Assembly (NCBI GenBank): GCA_030549495.1
Contig: JAUIRK010000889.1
Span: 1,056,501-1,120,500 of the forward strand
Reading direction: 5' to 3'
DNA from: Nectonema munidae
Taxonomy: Eukaryota > Nematomorpha > Nectonematoida > Nectonematidae
DNA: 64,000 nt
Below, one piece after another: positions 45,785 through 55,302 of the stretch; within the stretch, counting starts at the first letter, position 1, and each line of letters starts with the position of its first letter. The translations under genes were made by a program, and so were the position numbers. The notes below the pieces were generated by a model. The model had not been told where the DNA came from. It did no database searches and saw nothing but the letters and a program-made list of their open reading frames with translations.

Positions 45785-45960
45785 TAAGTGTAAGTTGTTA
45801 GGGTATCATATGTGTCTTTTCATTGCCGAAGCCCTAATACACTTCAATGCCTAGATATAAACAAACTGCAATCGATAAAAAATTGAATGAAAGATTTCTA
45901 GTTTCTGATCCAACTCTTTAATCAACTAGTCCAACCCAGTCTACTTATTGAAAAGGGTAA
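45785..45960 (-). repeat. tRNA-derived SINE, diverged
   Basis: GGGTATCATATGTGTCTTTTC at the left corresponds to the reversed tail of the SINE at 22544. The head has decayed. Confidence 0.4.
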
Positions 45961-45988
45961 AGTTATTTTATTAGATGTATTTGATACC

Positions 45989-46455
45989 CAATGGCGTAAC
46001 CACGAGAATTGCCCCTCGGGGCGGGTCATAAATTTGACGCCCCTTTTTATTTAAAAAATTGGTTAAAAACGCATAAAACATTATTTATTTATAAATTAGT
46101 TTTATGTAAATGCTTATAATAGAAAATAATGCTTTAATATGAAAATAAAAAAAACTGAAAAATTTATTTATTACATACAAATATTCATTTTCAACTTTTT
46201 ATAGATGAACTTTTCTAGCTTTTTTGTTAGCAAACTCTTCAATAACTTCGTCAAAAACTTTTTTCAGGTCTCAGATTTGTTGCGTATGCATGTTTTTTGT
46301 GTTTGTCAAATGAAAATCTCTTATAACACAAACTGTTATAAAGATCTTAACATCATATTGATTGCAATATATGAGTGATTTCAAATATATACCGCCCCTA
46401 AAAATGTGCCGCCTGGTGCGGATCGCCCCTACTACCCCACCTAGTTACGCCACTC
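45989..46455. mobile_element. hAT MITE, 467 bp
   Basis: The left end CAATGGCGTAACCACG and right end CTAGTTACGCCACTC are imperfect inverted repeats of the CAGTGGCGTAACC type. Flanks TTGATACC (45981-45988) and ATGATACC (46456-46463) match at 7 of 8. Both ends carry CGCCCCT blocks. No coding content. Confidence 0.75.
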
Positions 46456-46708
46456 ATGATACCTAATACAATTTTTAAAATATTTAAATTTTTTTCGCTT
46501 CAATATAATTAGAAAGAAATAATATATTTTTTATATGTTTGAAAATGGGGGTTTTGAAATAGGAATATATCAAACTTTAATTAGTAGACTTATGCTTTTA
46601 TCAGATAAAAATGATAAAAGCAGTGCCTTTATTATAAAATTATGTATATAAATAAAATAAGCACTAATAAAAATAGTGAATATATAAAGTGTATAAATAA
46701 GTAAAATG

Positions 46709-47020
46709 AATTTATGGTGTGAGTGGTGATGATATTTTCTAGTAGAACATATATAGTAAAAGATTGCTAAGGAAAATTTTCAGTGGTGGGAAACTTTCCT
46801 AGAACCTATAGTAGTTCTAGCAGTAGTTTTTACTACTTCTCCTTCTATATATCATATGCAAAAACTAACACATCCCACAACAGACTATTACATTCAATGC
46901 ATACCCTAATAATTGTCAACATATATTACGTAGGTAGATATGTATATTAATAGATCTCTTTTCTGCATCTGTAATGTATAGTTTTCTTAAAATACGTTAG
47001 TTGAAATATATGTATACTAG
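46709..47020 (+). repeat. Inverted repeat arm, left (312 bp)
   Basis: Begins AATTTATGGTGTGAGTGG and ends ATATGTATACTAG. It is the reverse complement of 48142-48453. Every stretch compared by eye matched and both arms are 312 bp. The last four bases CTAG coincide with the Helitron terminus. It has no coding content. Confidence 0.9.
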
Positions 47021-47564
47021 CCGGTCCCGTGGTCGTTTCTCGCTTCGCTCGAAACAGTGTTTCTCGCTGCGCTCGAAACATAGGATTCTGGGTAGTGTGT
47101 ATATTGAGTTGCTAACTAAAATTCGCTTCGCTCAAAACGACCACGGGACCGGCTAGTTTTTTTTTGTTTAGACTACGCTCGAAACATAGGATTCTGGGTA
47201 GTGTGTATATTGAGTTGCTAATAGTGTTATATGGTATTGTGGTCAGTTTTTAGAATATTTGTACCTTTTCTGTGTATTTTTCTATTACACCATATAAAAA
47301 TACATACAAAAGATATTTCAACCAATCAGAATGCTTCAAGCGACACTCACAATACAGATATATGAACTCATCACACATATAAAAATACACATAGAACATA
47401 TAATAATTTCAACCAATCAGAATGCTTCAAACACATACACACATATAAACTCATCACACCATATAAAAATACACACAAAACATTTAATAATTTCAACCAA
47501 TCAGAATGCTTCCAGCGACACACAGACACACACACACACACACGCTAGCTTATTATAATATAGA
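47017..47564 (-). mobile_element. Non-autonomous Helitron A
   Basis: The minus strand begins TCTATATTATAATAAGCTAG (47564 downward) and ends with GACCACGGGACCGGCTAG at 47017. These are the 5' TC and 3' CTAG termini of the Helitron family in this cluster. The interior holds CA/TG microsatellite and repeated AACCAATCAGAATGCTTC motifs. There are no genes. Confidence 0.85.
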
Positions 47565-47579
47565 TAAATATTATCTATA

Positions 47580-48121
47580 CTAGCCGGTCCCGTGGTCGTT
47601 TCTCGCTTCGCTCGAAACAGTGTTTCTCGCTGCGCTCGAAACATAGGATTCTGGGTAGTGTGTATATTGAGTTGCTAACTAAAATTCGCTTCGCTCAAAA
47701 CGACCACGGGACCGGCTAGTTTTTTTTTGTTTAGACTACGCTCGAAACATAGGATTCTGGGTAGTGTGTATATTGAGTTGCTAATAGTGTTATATGGTAT
47801 TGTGGTCAGTTTTTAGAATATTTGTACCTTTTCTGTGTATTTTTCTATTACACCATATAAAAATACATACAAAAGATATTTCAACCAATCAGAATGCTTC
47901 AAGCGACACTCACAATACAGATATATGAACTCATCACACATATAAAAATACACATAGAACATATAATAATTTCAACCAATCAGAATGCTTCAAACACATA
48001 CACACATATAAACTCATCACACCATATAAAAATACACACAAAACATTTAATAATTTCAACCAATCAGAATGCTTCCAGCGACACACAGACACACACACAC
48101 ACACACGCTAGCTTATTATAA
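47580..48121 (-). mobile_element. Non-autonomous Helitron B, tandem duplicate of A
   Basis: Repeats copy A with a fixed offset of 563 bp and no difference noticed by eye, including the same CA microsatellite length region. The two are separated by 15 bp (47565-47579). The 5' end stops at TTATTATAATA and is slightly truncated compared with A. Confidence 0.85.
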
Positions 48122-48123
48122 TA

Positions 48124-48145
48124 ATAATACCACGGGACCGGCTAG
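48124..48145 (+). mobile_element. Helitron 3' terminus stub
   Basis: ACCACGGGACCGGCTAG in plus orientation directly follows copy B and leads into the right inverted arm, so a Helitron 3' end without its body sits at the junction. Confidence 0.7.
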
Positions 48146-48453
48146 TATACATATATTTCAACTAACGTATTTTAAGAAAACTATACATTACAGATGCAGA
48201 AAAGAGATCTATTAATATACATATCTACCTACGTAATATATGTTGACAATTATTAGGGTATGCATTGAATGTAATAGTCTGTTGTGGGATGTGTTAGTTT
48301 TTGCATATGATATATAGAAGGAGAAGTAGTAAAAACTACTGCTAGAACTACTATAGGTTCTAGGAAAGTTTCCCACCACTGAAAATTTTCCTTAGCAATC
48401 TTTTACTATATATGTTCTACTAGAAAATATCATCACCACTCACACCATAAATT
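48142..48453 (-). repeat. Inverted repeat arm, right (312 bp)
   Basis: Reverse complement of 46709-47020. The two arms enclose about 1.12 kb that contains Helitrons A and B. Confidence 0.9.
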
Positions 48454-48459
48454 ATATTA

Positions 48460-49105
48460 TCTATATTATAATAAGCTAGCGTCTGTGTGTCTGTGTGTGT
48501 GTGTGTCGCTGGAAGCATTTTGATTGGTTGAAATTATTTATATATGTGTTTTGTGTGTATTTTTATATGGTGTGATGAGTTTATATGTGTGTATGTGTTT
48601 GAAGCATTCTGATTGGTTGAAATTATTATATGTTTTGTGTGTATTTTTATATGTGTGATGAGTTCATCATATATCTGTAGTCTGAGTGTCGCTTGAAGCA
48701 TTCTGATTGGTTGAAATATATTTTTTTATATGGTGTAATAGAAAAATACACAGAAAAGGTACAAATATTCTAAAAACTGACCACAATACCATATAACACT
48801 ATTAGCAACTCAAAATACACACTACAAGAATTCTATGTTTCGAGCGTAGCCTAAACAATAAAAAACTAGCCGGTCCCGTGGTCGTTTTGAGCGAAGCGAA
48901 TTTGATTAAAATCAATCAAATTACAACTACCAAGAATCCTATGTTTCGAGCGTAGCCTAAATCAAAAAAACTAGCCGGTCCTGTGGTCGTTTCGAACGAA
49001 GCGAATTTGAATTAGCAACTCAATATACACACTACCCAGAATCCTATGTTTCGAGCGAAGCGAGAAACGAGTTTCGACCACGGGAACGACCACGGGACCG
49101 GCTAG
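48460..49105 (+). mobile_element. Non-autonomous Helitron C, 646 bp
   Basis: 5' TCTATATTATAATAAGC at 48460 and 3' GACCACGGGACCGGCTAG at 49105. It contains two internal reversed copies of the 3' terminus (ACTAGCCGGTCCCGTGGTCG near 48867 and ACTAGCCGGTCCTGTGGTCG near 48971). Same family as copy E (56142-56785). Confidence 0.85.
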
Positions 49106-49497
49106 TCTATATTATAATAAGCTAGCGTGTGTGTGTGTGTGTGTCTGTGTGTCGCTGGAAGCATTCTGATTGGTTGAAATTATTTATCTATATACGTTTT
49201 GTCTATCTATGTGTTTGAAGCATTCTAATTGGTTCAAATTATTATATGTTTTGTGTGTATTTAAAAACAAATAACTCACAACTAAACCATATATGACCAT
49301 TAGCATCAGACCATATAAAAAATACACACATAAGATATAAATAATTTCAACCAATGAGAATGCTACAAACAATTACATACACAAAACATATATAAATATT
49401 TCAACCAATTAGAATGCTTCAATTTTTTTTTATATTGATAGCACAATCAATTTTTTCTATTCATTATTACAATTTTCTAATAACATATCGCCCCACA

Positions 49498-52400
49498 ATG
49501 GATTCTAATACAACCAAAAAAAACTTGAATAGAGCTCATGCTAATTCCAAACCTACTAACAACATTTCTCGGGATATCAACTATATAAATCATCTTATCC
49601 ATACCATAAATGTTTTTACCAATGATACTAATGAAACACCCCATGATCTTTATGACTACAATAAGCAAGGGTCTTCTAAAAATTTTTACACAAATCATAT
49701 CTATAACAACAACGATCAAGGGTCTTCTAAAAATTTTTTTACAACTGACCATGCTAACCCTAAAAATCATAATATTTATAACCAAAAAAAAAGAAAAAGA
49801 GATAGCGAGACTATAACAAATATATTTTCCATAACTAATATCGATCAAAATTTTGGAAGCAACAAAAAAATTCATAAACAAGAAGATGTTATGCGTAAAA
49901 AAGTAAAGCGTGCAAATGAGACTCTACAACAAACCGAAGAACGTAGGCACAATAATTCTTTACGTGAACAACGAAGGCGTGCAAATCAGACTCTAGAAGA
50001 AACCGAAGAACGTATGTACAAGGATACTTTAGGTCAACAACGAAAGCGTGCAAATGAGACTCTACAAGAAACCGAAGAACGTAGGCACAATAATTCTTTA
50101 CGTGAAGAACGAAGGCGTGCAAATGAGACTCTACAAGAAGCCGAAGAACGTAGGTACAATAATTCTTTACGTGAAGAACGAAGGCGTGCAAATGAGACTC
50201 TACAAGAAGCCGAAGAACGTAGGTACAATAATTCTTTACGTGAAGAACGAAGACGTGCAAATGAGACTCTAGAAGAAACCGAAGAACGTAGATATTGCAA
50301 TGCACTACGCCAAAGAATTAACAGATTTAATAATACAAATACTCCAAGTTCCCTTAATTCCGCAAGAATAAACAATCAAAATATTTTACCTGATTTGCAT
50401 TATTTAGGTCAGTTTAACATTCTTTGTCCACATTGTCGTGCAATCAAATTTCCAACAGAATCATTCAAGTGTTGTGTTAACGGAAAAGTAACACTACCAA
50501 ATCTTGAAGATTTTCCACAAGAACTAAAAGACTTATATTTAAGTGATTCTCCTAGAGCAAGACATTTCCGTAAAAACATAAGAATTTATAATAATGCTTT
50601 TTGTTTTGCAAGTTTACAAGCAAATATACGTACACCACCTGGAAGTGGTACTCCATGTTTCAGGATTTCTGGACAAATGTATCATAGGTATGGTTCCCTG
50701 CATCCTGTTGAAAATCAAACACCCAATTTCAGTCAATTATATATTATTGAGCCAGCAACTGCATTGAATATGAGAATGGCTAATCCATCCAATTTTACAT
50801 GTAAAAGAGATGTTATCGAAATAATTCAGAATGTATTAAACAGAGTTTCACCATATGCTGCCGCATATAGGCATATGGCCGATGTTGAAAAAGAACAAGA
50901 AGAAATTGCAAAGCAAGAGAACCGTTTACCATCAATAATAACAATGGTAATGCGTGAAGGTAATGACAGAAGAAGATATAATGCTCCTCTACACGAAGAA
51001 GTTGCCGCAATTTTCACCAGTAATGATGGTGCCCCTCCACTTAATAACCAAATTGTTGTATATCCCCATAATCAACCTCTTAGACACATCCCATATATTT
51101 CTGCAAACATTGATTCAATGATTTACCCACTAATTTTTCCTAGAGGCGAAGCTGGATGGGACACAAATCTTAATCATTTTCCACAACATTCAACTCCGGT
51201 GCGCAATAGACTAACACAATTAGAATATTATCTTTATAGACTTGCTTTTAGAAATGATTTTTCTGCTTTGCATTTAGCAGGTAAATTATTTCAACAATTT
51301 TTGGTTGATGCCTATGTCAAAGTTGAAGGTCAACGCCTTTCTTTTATTCGAAATAATCAAAGGCAACTTAGAGCAGAAACATATCAAGGTTTGGTCGACC
51401 ATCTTCAAAGTACTGCTGATGATCGTAATTTACGCGCCGGTAATATTGTAATTCTTCCATCCACTTTTCAGGGGTCTTCACGCCAAATGCATCAATTATA
51501 TCTTGATGCAATGGCTATTGTAGCTAAAAATGGAAAACCAGATCTTTTTTTAACATTTACATGCAATCCAAAATGGCCAGAAATTGTTGAAAATTTATTG
51601 CCAGATCAAACACCTTCAGATAGACCCGACTTGGTTTCACGCGTTTTCAAATTAAAAGTTGAAGCATTAAAGAATGACTTAAAGAATGGAGTTCTTGGTG
51701 TTATTTGTGGCCACGTGGATGTTATTGAGTTCCAAAAAAGAGGACTTCCTCATGTTCACATGCTTTTACATCTAAGTAATGATTCTAAATTGTATAATGC
51801 AGACGACATTGACACCCTCATTTCTGCACAAATTCCTGATCCTGAAGAAAACCCAGAACTATATGAAATAATTAAATCTTGCATGATCCATGGTCCATGT
51901 GGACATTTGAACAATTCATCACAATGTATGCAAGATGGAACTTGCATTAAAGACTATCCTAAACAATTTAATCAGCGCACTATACTTAATAATAATGGCT
52001 ATCCTTTATATTTTAGACCTGACAACGGCCGCACAGTCACTATCAGAAATGTTGAATTAGATAACAGATGGGTTGTCCCTTATAACCCTTTTCTATGTAA
52101 AAAATACAGCGCGCATATAAATTTAGAGGCCTGCGTTAGTATCAAAAGTGTTAAATATCTTTACAAATATGTCTACAAAGGCCATGACACAGCTCATGTT
52201 GAAATTAATGAACGCATTGATCATGATGAAATTAAAACATATTTAGATGCCAGATATGTTTCTCCTCCTGAAGCATCCTGGCGCTTATTTACATTCCCCA
52301 TGCATACACAAAGCCATAATATTATTAGACTCCCATTACATCTTCCTAATCAGCAAACAATTTATTTTAGAGAAGGCGAAGAAAATCCTGCCCTTTCTAG

Positions 52401-54441
52401 GGCCCATCATACAATGTTAATTGCTTGGTTCTACCTAAATCAAAATGATCAAAACGCCAGGCAGTACTTATACACCGATATTCCTTATCATTATGTCTTC
52501 AAAAGTTCGGAAAAAAAATGGGTAATTAGACAGAGGGGGGCTGAGAAAGTAGTAAGTAGGATGTATAACGCCAGTATTAGAGAGGGTGAGCGATACTTTC
52601 TACGCATTCTTCTTTTGCACGTACCTGGTGCCACATCTTATGAGTATTTAAAAACATATAATGGAACTTTATATTCAACTTTTAGGGAAGCATGTATTGC
52701 ACGTAATTTATTAGTAGATGACAGTTTATGGGTTCGCACAATCACAGAATTAGTTGAAACGGCATCTCCTTCACAAATAAGAACTTCATTTTCTTTTATT
52801 TTAATTCATGGTGAGCCAAGTAATCCTTCTCATTTGTGGCAAACCTTTCGTTACGATATGATAGAGGATTATCTCCAGTATGAGTCGGATTTTAAAGCTG
52901 AACAATCTGCACTTGCAGAAATTCAAAGTATTCTCGAACAATTTGGTAAGACACTTATTGATTTTGGACTTCCAGAATTGAAAGAAACATTAATTGAAGA
53001 TCCACCCAATATCCAACAAGCTAGACAAGAAGCTTCTAATTTAAGAAATATGCTTAACCCAGAACAGATTTCGGTTGCCGATTCAGTAATTGGTTCATTA
53101 GAAAAAAATGACAAATCTTCAGCTAAAGTTTTCTTTATTGATGGTCCAGGTGGCACCGGTAAGACTTTCACATATAACTACATTATTAAAGAAATAATTG
53201 GTCGTAATTTGAATGTTCTTACTTGTGCTTGGACAGGAATTGCTGCCACTTTATTGGAAAATGGCAGGACTGTTCATTCCGTTTTTAAATTACCTGTTCC
53301 TGTTTTAGATAATTCAACATGTAATATTAAACCAAATAGTAAACATGCAGAATTTATCCGTAAACAAGATATTATAATTTTTGACGAAGCAAGCATGATT
53401 CCTAAATACGCCCTTGAAGCCATTGATAAAATGCTTAGAGATATCTGCAACACAAGTATACCATTTGCTGGAAAAATTATTCTTCTCGGCGGAGACTTCC
53501 GTCAAACATTACCAGTTGTAAAAAGAGGAAACCCCGCTCAAATCATTGAAACATGCTTGAAAAGTTCATATATATGGCCATTAGTTAAAGTTTTTCATCT
53601 TCACACCAACATGAGGGCAGCTCAACAAGACCACCTCTTTTCAGAATTTCTTCTTTCTCTGGGAAATGGACAATTGCCTGTTAACTATAACGATCCTTTC
53701 AAAGATTGTATTGAGATACCAAATCAATGTGTATTAACTAAAAGTGATAACATCATTGCTTCTGTTTTTAATGATGATGGTATTAACGTTGCAGACAAAG
53801 TCATTTTAACTCCTACCAATCAAGACTCTTTAGAAATTAACAACCAAGTACTACATCAACTTTCGGGGGAATCTAAAACATATTACAGTACAGACTCTGT
53901 TGTTACAGATAATCAAGAAGAAATTGATCTTTATCCAATGGAATTTCTCAATTCCTTAACACCATCTGGTATGCCACAACATAAACTCATTTTAAAAGTA
54001 GGATGTATCGTAATGCTTCTTCGAAATCTTAGTCTTAAGGATGGTCTCTGTAATGGAACACGTCTTAGAATAACTAAATTATTGGATAATACAATTGAAT
54101 GTCAAATTCTTACTGGTGTTAACTGTGGAAAGAATGTTCTCATTACTAGAATTTCACTGTCTCCTAACGATACAAATCTACCCTTTCAAATTAAGCGTAT
54201 TCAGTTTCCTCTCAGATTGTCGTATGCACTCACTATCAATAAAAGTCAGGGACAAACTTTTGAAAAAGTTGGTATTTTTTTAAGAAAACCATGTTTCAGT
54301 CATGGACAACTTTATGTTGCCCTTTCAAGAGCAAGATCTTTTCAGGCCATTAAATTTCAGGTCTATCAAACACATCAACAAGGATATCACAACAATAATT
54401 TATATACAAAAAATATAGTTTACCCACAAATTTTTCATTGA
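49498..54441 (+). CDS. Helitron Rep-helicase (RepHel)
   Basis: 1647 codons without interruption. It drives rolling-circle transposition by nicking and joining single-stranded DNA and unwinding it. Domains in order: basic N-terminus; six 23-residue repeats (138-275); a zinc-finger-like CPHC...CC segment (C310, C313, C325, C326); the Helitron-like N domain; the HUH endonuclease with GLPHVHMLLH (H752, H754) and the two-tyrosine motif KYLYKYVYKG (Y887, Y891); and a PIF1-type SF1B helicase with Walker A GPGGTGKT (1216-1223), Walker B IIIFDEASM (D1296, E1297), NKSQGQTF and YVALSRARS. All catalytic residues looked for are present. The ATG at 49498 is preferred. An upstream in-frame ATG at 49414 would add 28 residues, but that stretch is part of the non-coding leader repeats. 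No OTU, RPA or endonuclease fusion is seen. Confidence 0.95.
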   Translation: MDSNTTKKNLNRAHANSKPTNNISRDINYINHLIHTINVFTNDTNETPHDLYDYNKQGSSKNFYTNHIYNNNDQGSSKNFFTTDHANPKNHNIYNQKKRKRDSETITNIFSITNIDQNFGSNKKIHKQEDVMRKKVKRANETLQQTEERRHNNSLREQRRRANQTLEETEERMYKDTLGQQRKRANETLQETEERRHNNSLREERRRANETLQEAEERRYNNSLREERRRANETLQEAEERRYNNSLREERRRANETLEETEERRYCNALRQRINRFNNTNTPSSLNSARINNQNILPDLHYLGQFNILCPHCRAIKFPTESFKCCVNGKVTLPNLEDFPQELKDLYLSDSPRARHFRKNIRIYNNAFCFASLQANIRTPPGSGTPCFRISGQMYHRYGSLHPVENQTPNFSQLYIIEPATALNMRMANPSNFTCKRDVIEIIQNVLNRVSPYAAAYRHMADVEKEQEEIAKQENRLPSIITMVMREGNDRRRYNAPLHEEVAAIFTSNDGAPPLNNQIVVYPHNQPLRHIPYISANIDSMIYPLIFPRGEAGWDTNLNHFPQHSTPVRNRLTQLEYYLYRLAFRNDFSALHLAGKLFQQFLVDAYVKVEGQRLSFIRNNQRQLRAETYQGLVDHLQSTADDRNLRAGNIVILPSTFQGSSRQMHQLYLDAMAIVAKNGKPDLFLTFTCNPKWPEIVENLLPDQTPSDRPDLVSRVFKLKVEALKNDLKNGVLGVICGHVDVIEFQKRGLPHVHMLLHLSNDSKLYNADDIDTLISAQIPDPEENPELYEIIKSCMIHGPCGHLNNSSQCMQDGTCIKDYPKQFNQRTILNNNGYPLYFRPDNGRTVTIRNVELDNRWVVPYNPFLCKKYSAHINLEACVSIKSVKYLYKYVYKGHDTAHVEINERIDHDEIKTYLDARYVSPPEASWRLFTFPMHTQSHNIIRLPLHLPNQQTIYFREGEENPALSRAHHTMLIAWFYLNQNDQNARQYLYTDIPYHYVFKSSEKKWVIRQRGAEKVVSRMYNASIREGERYFLRILLLHVPGATSYEYLKTYNGTLYSTFREACIARNLLVDDSLWVRTITELVETASPSQIRTSFSFILIHGEPSNPSHLWQTFRYDMIEDYLQYESDFKAEQSALAEIQSILEQFGKTLIDFGLPELKETLIEDPPNIQQARQEASNLRNMLNPEQISVADSVIGSLEKNDKSSAKVFFIDGPGGTGKTFTYNYIIKEIIGRNLNVLTCAWTGIAATLLENGRTVHSVFKLPVPVLDNSTCNIKPNSKHAEFIRKQDIIIFDEASMIPKYALEAIDKMLRDICNTSIPFAGKIILLGGDFRQTLPVVKRGNPAQIIETCLKSSYIWPLVKVFHLHTNMRAAQQDHLFSEFLLSLGNGQLPVNYNDPFKDCIEIPNQCVLTKSDNIIASVFNDDGINVADKVILTPTNQDSLEINNQVLHQLSGESKTYYSTDSVVTDNQEEIDLYPMEFLNSLTPSGMPQHKLILKVGCIVMLLRNLSLKDGLCNGTRLRITKLLDNTIECQILTGVNCGKNVLITRISLSPNDTNLPFQIKRIQFPLRLSYALTINKSQGQTFEKVGIFLRKPCFSHGQLYVALSRARSFQAIKFQVYQTHQQGYHNNNLYTKNIVYPQIFH
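49909..50322 (+). repeat. Six 69-bp tandem repeats inside RepHel
   Basis: Each unit encodes a 23-residue block of the type RANETLQETEERRHNNSLRE plus three basic residues. Units 4 and 5 are identical in protein. Units 3 to 5 are nearly identical in DNA while units 1, 2 and 6 are more diverged, suggesting recent expansion in the middle. The predicted product is a highly charged, probably coiled-coil segment. Antisense frames through this block are long only because the repeat lacks stops there. Confidence 0.9.
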
Positions 54442-55162
54442 AATGAGAAAAAAACTAAAAAAATCAATACTACACAAATATTTTTAACAAAACTAAAAAT
54501 ACTAAAAAAAATCAATTCTAATAAATATATCATAGGTGGATGGGGCAATACAAAGTAGAACCTTAAAGTTGTAGGTAAAAATACTTGAAAATACACATAA
54601 TACAAAATCGCTGTTAAAAATCAGCCCAATAGACAATTAGAAAAATCTTTAAAAAGAGTAGAAAACAGTCAAAAACATATGTAAGAATCGGAAAACACAG
54701 TAATTAGATAACCAATTAGTAGTCGTAGCCAAACAGGCAACAAAGAGTGTGAGATTTCTGGCTCACATGATACCCCCGCCTTTGAGCGGTTAATACCTTT
54801 ATGGGGGGACCTGTATTCCAGATAAACTAATTTAAAATTCATTTATACATACATATACATATAGGTAAGCTCAGAATAATAAACAAAAAAATCATATTTT
54901 CAGAAATACACATGTAAAATGCAGGAATAAAAACCGCCATGTTTAGTGTATGCAGTTCACCGCAGCTTCGTGACTTATTTTAATTGATTTTCAAATTAAA
55001 TAACTATATCCTTTTTATCGTGTTGATTTCGTTTGAAAATCAATCAAAATCTGTCAAAAATAAGAATCGTTAATTCAATAGTACTGATATTTTTTGATTA
55101 AAATCAATCAAATTACAACTACCAAGAATCCTATTTTTCAAGCGTATCCTAAACAAAAAAAA

Positions 55163-55302
55163 CTAGCCGGTCCCTTGGTCGTTTCGAGCGAAGCGAATTT
55201 GAATTAGCAACTCAATATACACACTACCCAGAATCCTATGTTTCGAGCGCAGCGAGAAACACTGTTTCGAGCGAAGCGAGAAACGACCACGGGACCGGCT
55301 AG
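55163..55302 (+). terminator. Helitron 3' terminal long-range hairpin
   Basis: The last 22 bases (55281-55302, AAACGACCACGGGACCGGCT then AG) are complementary, with one mismatch, to 55163-55184, separated by about 96 bp. Classical Helitrons have a 16-20 bp hairpin about 10 bases before the CTRR end. Here the terminus itself is in the stem. The same arrangement is present in copies C, D and E. Confidence 0.6.

Larger units (their letters stand above)
49106..55302 (+). mobile_element. Autonomous Helitron, 6197 bp, apparently intact
   Basis: The 5' TCTATATTATAATAAGC starts immediately after the CTAG of Helitron C, and the 3' end GACCACGGGACCGGCTAG is at 55302, followed by T. It encodes a complete Rep-helicase (49498-54441). 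The non-coding 3' part (54442-55302) carries TTTTTTGATTAAAATCAATC and the reversed terminus copy at 55163-55184. The 5' leader has GT microsatellite and repeated AATTGGTTxAAATTATT motifs. The unbroken 5-kb frame indicates a recent insertion. Confidence 0.92.

Noticed and set aside
47320-48100. Regular repeats in the Helitron tandem as a CRISPR-like array
   Set aside because: The repeats are AACCAATCAGAATG motifs with unequal spacing in eukaryotic transposon ends. There are no spacers of uniform size or cas genes.
47331-48121. Two identical 75-residue frames (47331-47558 and 47894-48121)
   Set aside because: They are the same non-coding Helitron sequence duplicated in tandem. Composition is driven by CA microsatellite and AACCAATCAGAATG repeats.
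49889-50375. Long antisense frames rich in repeated VESHLHAFVLHV-type blocks
   Set aside because: Shadow of the 69-bp repeats inside the RepHel gene on the other strand.
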